The notes below the pieces were generated by a model. It searched no databases. It was not told the DNA's origin and saw nothing but the letters and a program-made list of their open reading frames with translations. The position numbers and the translations under genes are program-made. A stretch of 64,000 bases of DNA from Eubacteriaceae bacterium (lineage in GTDB: Bacteria > Bacillota > Clostridia > Lachnospirales > Lachnospiraceae), in contig CABIWJ010000001.1 in NCBI GenBank assembly GCA_902362455.1, positions 62,001 through 126,000 of the forward strand, written 5' to 3'. Positions 1 to 9,395 of the stretch are shown one piece after another (the stretch's first letter is position 1; each line of letters begins with the position of its first letter).

Positions 1-618
1 AACCGTTATGGTGAGATTTTCTGGCTGATGTCTAAGTTCTATAAAGAGGGCAGGCTTAAAATGATATATGGAAATCACGATATTGTCAAAAGAAATAAGA
101 AATTCACTGATAAACATTTAGATAAATATTATTGCATACGTGAGAAAAGATTTGTTCCGATGTTAGAAGATATTGAGGTCAAACAAAGTTACGTATTGGA
201 AGATACAGTTAATGACAGGGATATATTTCTGTTGCATGGTCATCAGGGTTCATTTATTAATGATAAATGCTGGAGGTTGGGCAGGTGGCTTGTAAGAAAT
301 ATCTGGTCACCATTAGAGCTTGTGGGTTTTAATAATCCGAACACTCCTCCGGCAGATAATTATAAGAAGGCACGTAAGAATGAGAAACTGGAGAAATGGG
401 CAGATTATCACAGGATAAGCACAATAGCAGGGCATACGCACAGACCGTCTTATCCTGAAAATGGCAGTTACTATTATAATTCGGGAAGCCTGATTCACCC
501 AAGATGTATAACCGCAATTGAAATAGAAAGAGGAAGGATAATGTTAGTTAAGTGGTGCGTAAGCCCTGATGAATGTAACAAACTTACGGTATGCAGAGAA
601 ATATTAGCGGGAAACTAG
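1..618 (+). CDS. Metallophosphoesterase (5' end outside window)
   Basis: The reading frame is open from the first base, so the start codon lies upstream of the window; the internal ATG at 28 is probably not the true start. Visible calcineurin-type phosphoesterase motifs are YGNHD near the beginning and AGHTHRP about 50 residues from the C-terminus, the metal-binding blocks that close the two-metal active site; the earlier DxH and GDxxD blocks must lie upstream. LLHGHQG in between is the expected third histidine block. The substrate cannot be told; cytosolic phosphatases of this shape act on nucleotides, phosphoproteins or lipid precursors. It is followed by about 200 bases without a clear gene. 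Confidence 0.85.
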   Translation, partial: NRYGEIFWLMSKFYKEGRLKMIYGNHDIVKRNKKFTDKHLDKYYCIREKRFVPMLEDIEVKQSYVLEDTVNDRDIFLLHGHQGSFINDKCWRLGRWLVRNIWSPLELVGFNNPNTPPADNYKKARKNEKLEKWADYHRISTIAGHTHRPSYPENGSYYYNSGSLIHPRCITAIEIERGRIMLVKWCVSPDECNKLTVCREILAGN

Positions 619-833
619 AAATATCTTATAAGATTTTGCAGACAGAGAAACTAGTATGTGATTAATAATATTTTACCAGACCATACAGACAGAGAAATAT
701 GACAGATAATTGTAAATATTAAAGGTATTTTCCATTAGTTTACAGCATACATTATTATAAGTATACGAGTGAGGCCGCAAATTATTATGTGCATGCATTT
801 GCAAAGTAGTAATTAAGGCGTGGAGGAGTAAAA

Positions 834-1262
834 GTGAAGAAATGGAAAGGAGTACTTACAGGTATCCTGATATGTTTTGGGATATTTATGTGTGCTAATG
901 TTCTGACCGGGTGTAGTATAGAATCAAATGATGAAAAGAAGTTAGGGGAGGTTGATTTTACGGTAGTGCCTGAGGAGAGTATTCCGGTTGAATTAAAGAC
1001 TATTATCGATGAACGCAAGAAGGATATGTTTAAAACGACATTTATTGATAATGATAGTCTGTACATAATAATCGGATACGGAAGTCAGCCGACAGGGGGA
1101 TATAGCATTGGTGTAAGCGAATTATATGAAACGAAGAACGGAATATATGTTAAGACAGAATTTCTTGGACCATCGAAGAATGAGGTGGTCAGCCAGATGG
1201 TAACCTATCCTTATATTGTAATAAAATTAGATTATATTGATAAATCTGTTGTATTTAAATAG
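834..1262 (+). CDS. PrcB-like lipoprotein
   Basis: GTG start chosen because GGAGGAG sits 5 bases upstream (822-828). The 142-residue product has a lysine-containing N-terminus, a hydrophobic stretch and a lipobox LTGC, so the mature protein should be lipid-anchored outside the membrane. The C-terminal half, with IIGYGSQPTGGYSI and a final YPYIVIKLD block, matches the C-terminal domain of PrcB (protease complex subunit PrcB family). In oral spirochaetes PrcB partners a subtilisin-like protease, but no protease is adjacent here, so the role is open. The next gene begins 77 bases downstream on the same strand and may share its transcript. Confidence 0.7.
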   Translation: MKKWKGVLTGILICFGIFMCANVLTGCSIESNDEKKLGEVDFTVVPEESIPVELKTIIDERKKDMFKTTFIDNDSLYIIIGYGSQPTGGYSIGVSELYETKNGIYVKTEFLGPSKNEVVSQMVTYPYIVIKLDYIDKSVVFK

Positions 1263-1339
1263 AATAAAAACAGATAGAAATACTGAGTGTGTGGTATAAA
1301 GCAAAATCAAAAAAGAAAATTATGCTGGGAGGTAATGTA

Positions 1340-2890
1340 ATGTCACTGATAAGGAAAAATATTCATATGAATAAAATGAAAGGGAAAATCGTAAGTCAGA
1401 TTACGTTAGATGATGATGTAAATGTTGCTGACCGACTTCCCGATATTGGGAATAAAATTACAGAGACAGGAAATATCGTAGTAGATGGAATTAAGGTTTC
1501 ACAGAACAAGATTTTAACTAAAGGAAAACTTAAATTCGTAATGATGTATAAGGCGATGAATCCATCAGTCGAGATACATAAGTTAGAGGGAAGTATGCCT
1601 TTTGATGAGGTTATAAATATGGACGGAATAGAAGAGGGAGATACGATAAGCGTTGATTTAGTTATCGATGATTTAAGTGTAAGTGTGATTAATTCCAGAA
1701 AAATTAGCGTGAAAGCAGTAATTACTGTAATTGCACTTGCAGAAAATATCTGTGATGAAGAGTTTGCTGTTGATATAGATGATGATAATATCGAATATAT
1801 AAAGGATAGCATTGAACTTACCCAGATTGCTATAAGGAAGAGAGATTTGCTCAGAATCAGAGAGGAAATCAATCTTGGTACGGGTAAATTAAATATAAAT
1901 GAGATAATATGGTGTACATCGAGTCTGTTTGGCCAGCAAGTTAAGGTTATGGAGGATAAGATAGGAGTCTCCGGTGAAATCGACATTTTCGTGTTGTATA
2001 CAGCAGATGATGGACCACTGCAATGGGTAGATGCAAATGTGCCTTTTAATGGAATAATTGAAGTGCCGGGTTGTAGTGAAGATATGATACCAAATATCGA
2101 GCTAAAACTTGCAAATGCTGACATAGAAGCAAGACCAGATTATGATGGCGAGCAGAGAATGTTGCAGTTAGATGGAATAGTAAATATTGATATTAAGTTA
2201 TATGAAGAGCAGCAGTTTGATATCGTTAAAGATGCTTATTCGCATAAGAAGGACGTTATTCTTAAGAAGAAATCTACAGATTATGAGAATCTTCTTATGA
2301 AAAATGTTTCTAAATGTAAGGTTGTCGACAAACTCAAAACAAGAAATATGGACGGTACACATATATTACAGATATGCAGTTGCATAGGGAATGTTAAAAT
2401 CGATGACATATCCGTTGCGGAAGATGGTCTGCTTATAGAGGGTGTTATTGAAACGGATATATTGTATATTTGTTCGGACGATATGAACCCATTATGCTGT
2501 CTTAGAGACACCATTCCATTTAGCCAGAAAATAGAAGTAAATAACATTAATAACAATAGTATTTATAATATTAAGCCTGCAACAGAACAGATACAGGCGA
2601 ATATGACAGGAACCGATGAAATCGAGGTAAAAGCAGTAATCCTATTAGATTGTATAGTATTTGATAAAATGACGAAAGATGTAATTATTGACTTAGAGGA
2701 AAAAGATTATGATATGGAAATGATAAGTGAACTTCCGGGAATTGTGGGTTATGTTGTGAAAAATGACGATACTTTGTGGAGCATAGCTAAGAAATTCTAT
2801 ACAACTGTGGATAGCTTAAGACAAATCAATGATTTGAAAACCGATGAACTAAAGAGCGGACAGATGCTTGTGATAGTCAAGAAAATTTGA
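1340..2890 (+). CDS. sipL: SPOCS (DUF3794) and LysM domain protein, SipL-like spore morphogenesis protein
   Basis: The frame is open from 1289, but ATG 1340 has GGGAGG 7 bases upstream, giving 516 residues. The body is made of DUF3794/SPOCS-type beta-rich segments rich in Ile, Val and Asp; the last ~45 residues are a LysM module (GYVVKNDDTLWSIAKKFY, then LKSGQMLVIVKK). This order and length match SipL of Clostridioides difficile, which binds SpoIVA through LysM and builds the basal spore coat layer in the mother cell. SpoVID/SafA-type proteins are the other possibility, but LysM at the C-terminus favours SipL. A strong hairpin follows directly. Confidence 0.75.
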   Translation: MSLIRKNIHMNKMKGKIVSQITLDDDVNVADRLPDIGNKITETGNIVVDGIKVSQNKILTKGKLKFVMMYKAMNPSVEIHKLEGSMPFDEVINMDGIEEGDTISVDLVIDDLSVSVINSRKISVKAVITVIALAENICDEEFAVDIDDDNIEYIKDSIELTQIAIRKRDLLRIREEINLGTGKLNINEIIWCTSSLFGQQVKVMEDKIGVSGEIDIFVLYTADDGPLQWVDANVPFNGIIEVPGCSEDMIPNIELKLANADIEARPDYDGEQRMLQLDGIVNIDIKLYEEQQFDIVKDAYSHKKDVILKKKSTDYENLLMKNVSKCKVVDKLKTRNMDGTHILQICSCIGNVKIDDISVAEDGLLIEGVIETDILYICSDDMNPLCCLRDTIPFSQKIEVNNINNNSIYNIKPATEQIQANMTGTDEIEVKAVILLDCIVFDKMTKDVIIDLEEKDYDMEMISELPGIVGYVVKNDDTLWSIAKKFYTTVDSLRQINDLKTDELKSGQMLVIVKKI

Positions 2891-2897
2891 AAATAAA

Positions 2898-2930
2898 TAA
2901 GGAGTGCCAATGTTAGTGAGGCACTCCTTA
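2898..2930. terminator. Bidirectional intrinsic terminator
   Basis: An 11-bp perfect stem (TAAGGAGTGCC / GGCACTCCTTA) with an 11-base loop is followed by AATTTTA on the plus strand and A-rich DNA on the other side. It sits between the convergent SipL-like gene and the unknown gene ending at 2956, so it can serve both. Confidence 0.8.
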
Positions 2931-2955
2931 AATTTTACCTTATAGGCGTTTAATC

Positions 2956-3540
2956 TTATTCAGTATCAGTCTTAGAGTTCTTGTAATCATCGAATTTATT
3001 GATTACCGCATCATAAGTCTGGCTTGAAATATCTGGAAGGTTTTTACCCCATGCTTTTGTAGCCTGTGAGAATCCTTTTTTGAATGCTTCGAGCATCTTA
3101 TCCATTTTCTCAGAGTCACCACCTGAAAGTGATACTGCGAAATCAAAAATTCTCTGTGAAGTCTGGTTAACACCCCAGTAACCATCTTCGGAAATTGCAT
3201 CTTTTGCATCTTTAGCAGTCTGTGCATCTACGGTATAATCACCGCTTGCAAGGAATTTCCACATACTGTCTGCATTAGTATAAGTCTGTCCCTGTTTAAG
3301 CATCATCTCCTTAACAAGATTCTGCATCTGACTAAGTCTGCTTTCGGTATCTGCCTTTAATTTCTTAATTAATGCTGAGTTAGAAGAAGCCTTTTTAGCT
3401 TCATCTGATTTCTCATATACAGCTGCGGCATCCGTACCATATGAGCTGCTCTTAGTAGATGTGGTTTTAGCAGAAGAACTGCCGGATGTGTAAGTTTCAA
3501 CAGAATTTGTACTTACACTTGTAATTCCATTTACGTCCAT
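2956..3540 (-). CDS. Unknown Ala/Ser/Thr-rich protein
   Basis: Start placed at ATG 3540 (MDVNGITS), which has GAGG 6 bases upstream; ATG 3552 lacks a Shine-Dalgarno sequence. The product is about 194 residues, with no signal peptide or membrane segment. Residues 1-60 are low-complexity Ser/Thr/Lys; the rest is predicted helical and charged, with repeated DSxxMWKF and SGGDSEKMDKMLEAFKKG-type blocks. The MDVNGITS beginning recalls small proteins of motile clostridia, but no flagellar gene is near. I do not recognise a function. It is a single-gene unit convergent with the SipL-like gene and divergent from ispE. Confidence 0.75.
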   Translation of the reverse strand: MDVNGITSVSTNSVETYTSGSSSAKTTSTKSSSYGTDAAAVYEKSDEAKKASSNSALIKKLKADTESRLSQMQNLVKEMMLKQGQTYTNADSMWKFLASGDYTVDAQTAKDAKDAISEDGYWGVNQTSQRIFDFAVSLSGGDSEKMDKMLEAFKKGFSQATKAWGKNLPDISSQTYDAVINKFDDYKNSKTDTE

Positions 3541-3620
3541 ATCAAACCTCATTTCTGCGTAATACGCTTAATCTATTTTAAATAATATCGGCAAAACGAG
3601 ATAAAATATTAATACTTAAC

Positions 3621-3649
3621 TTGTATTTTTAAGTTGTGTAAAGTATAAT
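3621..3649 (+). promoter_or_regulatory. Sigma-A-type promoter of ispE
   Basis: TTGTAT at 3621-3626, 17-base spacer, TATAAT at 3644-3649; 40 bases before the ispE start. Confidence 0.6.
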
Positions 3650-3689
3650 GTATACAAAGTGTTACGTGTAGAAAAAGGAGGATTTGGTT

Positions 3690-4610
3690 GTGGAACAAAT
3701 GTATCTTAAAGCTTATGGAAAAATTAATTTAGCATTAGATGTACTTAGGAAACGTGAAGATGGATACCATGATGTAAGGATGATAATGCAGACTGTCGGT
3801 ATCTTCGATGGAATAGAGATAACCAGGACTGATACGGGCAGAATTGAAATAGAGACAAACTTATTCTATCTTCCAACTGATGAGAATAATATCGTGTATA
3901 AGGCGGCAAAAATGCTTTTTGATGAATTTAATATTAAAGATGGCGTGAAAATAGTATTGAAGAAATTCATTCCTGTATCGGCAGGTATGGCTGGTGGAAG
4001 TACAGATGCCGCTACTGTAATGTTTGGAATAAATAAAATGTTTAATTTAAAACTTACTTTACAGCAGTTAATGGACAGAGGTGTAAAAATCGGTGCTGAT
4101 GTCCCATATTGTCTTATGAGAGGAACGGCTTTATCGGAGGGTATCGGTGAGAAACTTACAAAATTACCTGATATGATTAAATGTCCGGTATTAATTGCCA
4201 AACCACCTATCAGCGTATCTACTAAATTTGTATATGAGAATCTTAGATTAGATGAGATTAATGAACACCCTGATATTGATGGAATGATAGAGGCACTTAA
4301 GCATAAGGACCTTGATGGAGTGGCAGCAAGACTTGGAAATGTATTAGAGACGGTAACAGCTAAGGAATATCCTGTAATTGAGGAATTAAAGCAGGTAATG
4401 ATGGAAGAAAATGCAATAAATGCAATTATGAGTGGCAGTGGTCCGACAGTATTTGGTTTATTCAGAATTGAAGAAGATGCTTATAGAGCGAAAGAGAGAA
4501 TTAAGGCATTGGGTTATACGAAACAGGCATATGTAACATATATGTATATACCGAATACAACGAGAAAGAAGAATGGAGGTTCTTATGAAAGAGTTAAGCA
4601 TGGCAATTGA
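3690..4610 (+). CDS. ispE: 4-diphosphocytidyl-2-C-methyl-D-erythritol kinase
   Basis: IspE phosphorylates CDP-methylerythritol in the MEP isoprenoid pathway. GHMP-kinase signatures are clear: GKINLALDV at the N-terminus, the ATP-binding SAGMAGGSTDAA at about residues 94-105, and MSGSGPTVFGLF near residue 252. Three starts compete: TTG 3684, GTG 3690 and ATG 3699. AGGAGGA ends at 3682, giving spacings of 1, 7 and 16, so GTG 3690 (about 306 residues) is preferred. The following GntR-family gene starts inside this gene's 3' end and is translationally coupled. Confidence 0.93.
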   Translation: MEQMYLKAYGKINLALDVLRKREDGYHDVRMIMQTVGIFDGIEITRTDTGRIEIETNLFYLPTDENNIVYKAAKMLFDEFNIKDGVKIVLKKFIPVSAGMAGGSTDAATVMFGINKMFNLKLTLQQLMDRGVKIGADVPYCLMRGTALSEGIGEKLTKLPDMIKCPVLIAKPPISVSTKFVYENLRLDEINEHPDIDGMIEALKHKDLDGVAARLGNVLETVTAKEYPVIEELKQVMMEENAINAIMSGSGPTVFGLFRIEEDAYRAKERIKALGYTKQAYVTYMYIPNTTRKKNGGSYERVKHGN

Positions 4611-5271
4611 TAACTATCTGCCACTAAGAGATGTTGTATTTAATACACTTAGAGAGGCGATATTAAAAGGTGATTTAGAGCCGGGAGAACGTCTTATGGA
4701 GATAGCGCTTGCCCAGAAATTAGGCGTAAGCAGAACACCTATAAGAGAGGCAATCAGAAAGTTAGAATTAGAGGGGCTGGTAGTTATGACACCGCGAAAA
4801 GGTGCTGTGGTGGCTGAGATTACTTTAGAGGATCTGACAGACGTTTTAGAGGTAAGAAAGAATTTAGAAGAATTAGCAGTTGTATTATCCTGCAAGAAAT
4901 CTACGAGAGAAGATATAGAGGAAATGTGCAGATGCAATGAAGCATTTAAAAAGGCACTCTTATCAGATGACCTTACAGTAATGGCAGAGGCAGATGTGAC
5001 ATTTCATGATGTAATATATAAAACAACAGGTAATAAGAGACTCATACAGATACTTAATAATCTTCGTGAGCAGATGTACAGATATCGATTAGAATATATT
5101 AAGGACGAGAATAAACGAAAGATACTTGTAGCAGAACATGATACTTTAGTAAAGGCAATATCTGAGAGAAACCCTGATAAGGCAAAGAATGCAATCAAGC
5201 TTCATATTAATAATCAGGAGAAAACAATTATAGATAATCTGACAACAGAAAAGGCAGTGAAAAAAAGCTAA
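4585..5271 (+). CDS. GntR/FadR-family (FCD) transcriptional regulator
   Basis: ATG 4585 has GGAGG 6 bases upstream and overlaps ispE by 26 bases. The 228-residue protein has a GntR winged-helix N-terminus (about residues 10-75: ILKGDLEPGERLMEIALAQ, GVSRTPIREAIRKLELEGLV) and an all-helical FCD ligand-binding domain with the metal-site pattern D...H (DVTFHDVIYKTTGNKRL) and a late histidine (LHINNQEK). FCD regulators bind small organic acids or metal-bound ligands and release DNA. The effector is unknown; coupling to ispE may only reflect an operon common in relatives. Confidence 0.88.
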   Translation: MKELSMAIDNYLPLRDVVFNTLREAILKGDLEPGERLMEIALAQKLGVSRTPIREAIRKLELEGLVVMTPRKGAVVAEITLEDLTDVLEVRKNLEELAVVLSCKKSTREDIEEMCRCNEAFKKALLSDDLTVMAEADVTFHDVIYKTTGNKRLIQILNNLREQMYRYRLEYIKDENKRKILVAEHDTLVKAISERNPDKAKNAIKLHINNQEKTIIDNLTTEKAVKKS

Positions 5272-5375
5272 TAAGATTTCTTATATGCGAAGTTTAAGTT
5301 AATTATGAATAAGTGATTATGAATTGCACACACTAATACCTATGTAGCAGATGTAACAGGGTAGGAGGGTGTGCA

Positions 5376-6779
5376 ATGTTTTTGTCTAAATCATTTGAGA
5401 AAAACAAAAATATGCTTGATGATATATTCAAAAATTGTAATGATGTAAAATGTCTTGATGTAAATATGAAATATTTAGATGAGGTCAGGGGACGTATATA
5501 TTTCTTAGAGGAAACGGTAAGCGACATTACGATAAAAAAAGTTCTGTATGGACTTACAGATGTAGAAAAAGTTGATACAATTGAAAATGCTATAAAGGGT
5601 GTAATGATAGGAAATGCAATCCTGATTCTAGAGGGTGAAGATAAGGCATTAAAGATAAGAGGAGACGGCTATCCCGGAATGGGAGTTCAGGAAGCAAAAA
5701 ATGAACAGGTAATAAGAGGTTCACAGGAAGGTTTTTCGAGTTCATATAAAACTAATGAAATGCTTGTGAGAAAGAGAATAAGAAGTCATGAACTTAAAAT
5801 CGAAGAGCAATTCGCAGGAGTCAGGACCAATACAGGAATTGCATTATTATATATGGATACAATTGTGGATAAAGGGTTATTAAAAGAGATTAAATCAAGG
5901 TTAGATGACTTTACGATTGATGGATTTATGGACAGCGGTGTAATCGAACAACTTACAAATGACAATGATTTGTCACCATTTCCACAATATATGACAACCG
6001 AAAGACCTGACAGGGCAGCACAATTTCTGTTAAACGGACACGTTGTAGTATTAGTCGATAATTCACCAATTGCACTGGTATTGCCTGTTAATTTTTCGTC
6101 ATTTATGAAAACCTCAGATGATTATTTTGAACATTGGGGACTTGTTACATTTACAAGGATATTGAGATATATAGCTGTGTTTTTCGCAATTTCGCTTCCA
6201 GCATTATATATTTCAGTTGTTAATTTTCACCCGGAGATATTACCGGTAAATCTTGTGATGATATTCATAAATGCAAGACGGGGAATACCATATCCGGTAT
6301 TTGTCGAAGTCATAATTATGGAGATTTCATTTGAATTAATCAGAGAGGCGGGAGTAAGAATACCGGGAGCTATGGGAAATGCAATCGGGATAGTAGGAGG
6401 TCTTATCGTTGGTTCGGCAGCAGTAGATGCTTCATTAGCAAGCCCGATAGTGGTAATTGTTGTGGCACTTACAGCATTGTGTTCATTCACTATTCCTAAT
6501 AATGAATTCTCATCTTCATTTAGAATTATAAAATATTTTCTGATTCTCACATCGGCAATCTGGGGGATATACGGATATATATTAGGCATTATGTGTGTAC
6601 TTATTCATCTTAGCGGTCTGATAAGCTATTCATTTCCATATCTCGGACCTGTCGCAGGCGGAGAAATTAACAGAGCTGAGAGGGGCAGGGATTTTATAAT
6701 TCGTGCACCTTTTAAATATCTTACGAGCAGGCCGGTATTTGCAAGAAAAGACAATCGCAGAAAACAGAGAATTAAGTGA
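5376..6779 (+). CDS. GerA-family spore germination receptor, A subunit
   Basis: ATG 5376 with AGGAGGG 6 bases upstream; 467 residues, the usual length. GerA A subunits sit in the inner spore membrane and, with B and C subunits, sense germinants. Residues 1-240 form the soluble N-terminal region; from about residue 255 come hydrophobic segments, with the family blocks LPALYISVVNFHPEILP, RRGIPYPVFVE and EAGVRIPGAMGNAIGIVGG. The C-terminal tail is basic. Nine bases separate it from the fused B/C subunit gene, and both form a two-gene operon in place of the usual three. Confidence 0.93.
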   Translation: MFLSKSFEKNKNMLDDIFKNCNDVKCLDVNMKYLDEVRGRIYFLEETVSDITIKKVLYGLTDVEKVDTIENAIKGVMIGNAILILEGEDKALKIRGDGYPGMGVQEAKNEQVIRGSQEGFSSSYKTNEMLVRKRIRSHELKIEEQFAGVRTNTGIALLYMDTIVDKGLLKEIKSRLDDFTIDGFMDSGVIEQLTNDNDLSPFPQYMTTERPDRAAQFLLNGHVVVLVDNSPIALVLPVNFSSFMKTSDDYFEHWGLVTFTRILRYIAVFFAISLPALYISVVNFHPEILPVNLVMIFINARRGIPYPVFVEVIIMEISFELIREAGVRIPGAMGNAIGIVGGLIVGSAAVDASLASPIVVIVVALTALCSFTIPNNEFSSSFRIIKYFLILTSAIWGIYGYILGIMCVLIHLSGLISYSFPYLGPVAGGEINRAERGRDFIIRAPFKYLTSRPVFARKDNRRKQRIK

Positions 6780-6788
6780 GGTAGTAGA

Positions 6789-8933
6789 ATGTATGGGAAT
6801 AACAAGATATCAGCACGACAGATAAAAAGGCTTATTATTGTAGAGGTATTGGCTGTCAGCAGTCTTATTTCTACAGATATTGCAGCAAAATACAGCGGAC
6901 ACGATGGAATATTTGCAATTTTAATCGCAGGAATATTGTCATACGCATATACAGCGGTAATACTCTGGATATGCAGGTATACTAAGTGGAATTTCTGGGA
7001 TTATACGGAGAAATATTATGGCAAATTGTGCAGTAAAATAATTGCATTTTTATTTTTTATTAAATATTTCATTCTTGCTATAATGACAATAGCTTTTTTT
7101 ACGAAGTTAATCAAAATCGAGGTCATAGATGAATTAAATTATGTATTTATATTTGTACCGGTTCTGTTGCTTGCGTTATATGGGGCTGCGAAGGGAATAG
7201 AAGCGAGAGGGCGGTTAGCAGAGTGTCTGTATATGGTATTTATGATACCTGTTATATTATTAATTATATTTGCAATAAGGGGAGTCGATATTTATTACAT
7301 TTCACCATTATTTGTATCAGGTATAAGCCGAACGCTCAAAGGAGCAGTAATATTATTTCTGATTTTCGCACCTGCAGAGATATTGCTTTTAGAAAGCAGC
7401 CATTTCTCTATAGAAGATAGTGAGGATTATGTTATTTTTAGAAAATACGTGTTCAGTGGAATTACTGTTGCAATCGTAATAAACATAATTATATTTGCAC
7501 TAAATGTAGGCAATCTGGGACTGAATACTGTATTGCAAAACGATGAGTCAACTGTGAAATTAATGGATACAGTTAAAATCTCAGGCTTGATTCTGGAAAA
7601 ACAGGGGGGTTTGTATCTTGTATTCTTTATTATGGCGCTTATCGTTACCTTGACAGGCTTGTTTGGAAATATATTTAATCTGTTGGATGTGATGTGTGGG
7701 TTATGCCACATTGGTAATAAAAATGTTGAAAGCAGAAATAAAGAATGTAGTAAACAAAATGAAGAAAATGTGGAAAATAAGAATTACAGGAATCTTCCAT
7801 ATGAAAGTATGAAGTTAAAAAGAATAAACATTATAAAATATGTCATAACGGGTCTGGTAGTAACTTTTGGCATAGTTGCAGTTGTTAACGAAAACAATAA
7901 ATTTAAAACAGTTATGGCATCAGGTGAAAAGCGGGTGGAAATTGATAGCAGGGAATATGTTGACAGTATATTTGTTGGTGTCAATGACGGAGAATATGAG
8001 GTTATATTATCATTTAATAATGGCGAAAAAGACAGTGATTTCAGAAACTTTAAAATGAAAAATATAGGTGGTCTGAACGAGGCATATCAAAAAAGTACGG
8101 ACAAGAAAATAGATTTCTCAAATGTGCAGGCAATTATTCTGAATGTTGATGTATACAAAGACTATCAGAAATTCTATGAGATTGTGAAAATGCTTAATAA
8201 TGAAGCAGAACTTTCAGACAATGTATATATATATGCGACAGATGAGCCGGTGGAAAGATTTAGTGACGTGGGAGGTGTTAATTTACCGGGGAAATATATA
8301 AGCGATATGACAGACAAGAATTTAGAATATGGCAAAACAACAATTGAAGATGTGCGAAAGGTAATAAATAAAACTGAAGAAACATGTATTATCAGTATAT
8401 TTAATATTAAAAATGAAGAGATATACCAGGACGGAATGATAATAATGAATGATGAGGGAGTAAAGGGAGAGTTCAAAGAAGAAATGGCAGATTATATCTG
8501 GCTTGCGAATGGAAGTGAGGGGATGTATATTGTCCTTGGAAATGGAAATGGAAATGGAAATGGAAATGGAAATGGAAATGGAAATGGAAATGGAAATGGA
8601 AATGAAAATGAATTTCATATAGATAAAAATTCCTACCACATAAGTCTTAGCACATCAGATAATGACAACATAGAAGTTAGAATTATATATAGAGGCATGA
8701 TTTCACCGATTAATGGTTCTACAATAGATGAAAATGAAGCAAATGAGTTAATAAAAGTAGTAATTTATAATAATCTACGGACGTTACTTGAGGAAAATAA
8801 ATGTGATCTCATAAATGTCTATAAATATCTGAGTGCAGCAGACAGGCATATATATAAGAAATATAACGAAGACAGACATAAGTTATACGAGAAAATTAAG
8901 TTTGTAATACAGACGGAGTACAAACTTGTATAG
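6789..8933 (+). CDS. Fused germinant receptor B and C subunits (GerAB-GerAC)
   Basis: 714 residues, about twice a GerAB permease. Residues 10-305 are an APC-type permease with about ten hydrophobic segments (SARQIKRLIIVEVLAVSSL at the start). A charged Asn/Glu linker (305-342) leads into one more membrane segment (346-366) and an exported region that follows the Ger(x)C pattern, ending with a C-terminal domain (VRIIYRGMISPING, then NKCDLINVYKYLSAADRH). GerAC is normally a separate lipoprotein; here the extra helix replaces the lipid anchor. A (Gly-Asn)11 tract lies at about residues 584-605. No separate C subunit gene follows. The GerAC assignment rests on pattern, not a search. Confidence 0.8.
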   Translation: MYGNNKISARQIKRLIIVEVLAVSSLISTDIAAKYSGHDGIFAILIAGILSYAYTAVILWICRYTKWNFWDYTEKYYGKLCSKIIAFLFFIKYFILAIMTIAFFTKLIKIEVIDELNYVFIFVPVLLLALYGAAKGIEARGRLAECLYMVFMIPVILLIIFAIRGVDIYYISPLFVSGISRTLKGAVILFLIFAPAEILLLESSHFSIEDSEDYVIFRKYVFSGITVAIVINIIIFALNVGNLGLNTVLQNDESTVKLMDTVKISGLILEKQGGLYLVFFIMALIVTLTGLFGNIFNLLDVMCGLCHIGNKNVESRNKECSKQNEENVENKNYRNLPYESMKLKRINIIKYVITGLVVTFGIVAVVNENNKFKTVMASGEKRVEIDSREYVDSIFVGVNDGEYEVILSFNNGEKDSDFRNFKMKNIGGLNEAYQKSTDKKIDFSNVQAIILNVDVYKDYQKFYEIVKMLNNEAELSDNVYIYATDEPVERFSDVGGVNLPGKYISDMTDKNLEYGKTTIEDVRKVINKTEETCIISIFNIKNEEIYQDGMIIMNDEGVKGEFKEEMADYIWLANGSEGMYIVLGNGNGNGNGNGNGNGNGNGNGNENEFHIDKNSYHISLSTSDNDNIEVRIIYRGMISPINGSTIDENEANELIKVVIYNNLRTLLEENKCDLINVYKYLSAADRHIYKKYNEDRHKLYEKIKFVIQTEYKLV
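8538..8603 (+). repeat. Hexanucleotide tandem repeat (GGAAAT)11
   Basis: Eleven perfect GGAAAT units followed by a degenerate GAAAAT, inside the germination gene, coding for Gly-Asn repeats. Unit length is two codons, so copy number changes alter a linker without breaking the frame. Confidence 0.95.
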
Positions 8934-9098
8934 AATAAGCTGAATTTTATGCTAACTGATGTACTTTAGAAATATTTGCAGTAGTGAATTTGAGTATATA
9001 AATTATGACATATTTTGTGGTATTGCATTAATTTGCCAAATATTATTTTTAGTTACATTGTAGTATTGGTTTTAATTCAATGCCTGTAACGTTTAAAG

Positions 9099-9306
9099 CA
9101 GAGTTATCTGTCTATGACACTCTCTTGATTTATGACGTATCGTGTGTGTGCGTTATATGCCATCAGATACAAAAGGTCGGTGCAGTAAATTACCGTTCAA
9201 GCGGAGCGCGTTTAATTTACTGTACCGTAATAAACGTTGCAGATGATGGCATTTAGGCACACCAGATTAAGAAATATGAAAGAGAGTGTCATAGACGGAT
9301 ACTCTG
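9099..9306. repeat. 208-bp nested imperfect palindrome (MITE-like or structured RNA)
   Basis: It lies in the 460-base gap between the germination gene and spoIIR. Three nested arm pairs: 9105-9126 with 9280-9301 (21 of 22 match), about 9144-9164 with 9244-9262, and 9179-9192 with 9213-9226 (13 of 14). The outermost CAGAG (9099-9103) pairs with CTCTG (9302-9306) after a one-base bulge. No open frame fills it. A miniature inverted-repeat element or a long folded RNA both fit. I see nothing else in 8934-9395. Confidence 0.75.
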
Positions 9307-9395
9307 TTCAAAGAATTTGTTTATTGAATATATAAAGAATCTACAAGAACAAACAATATCGACAAATTAATGCAATTAACAAAAAATTCAAGAGT

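Noticed and set aside
1396-2124. 242-codon minus-strand frame inside the SipL-like gene
   Set aside because: Shadow of the plus-strand gene; low-complexity Ser/Ile composition and no ribosome site.
8538-8603. GGAAAT tract as on/off phase-variation switch
   Set aside because: The unit is six bases, so changes never shift the frame; only linker length varies.
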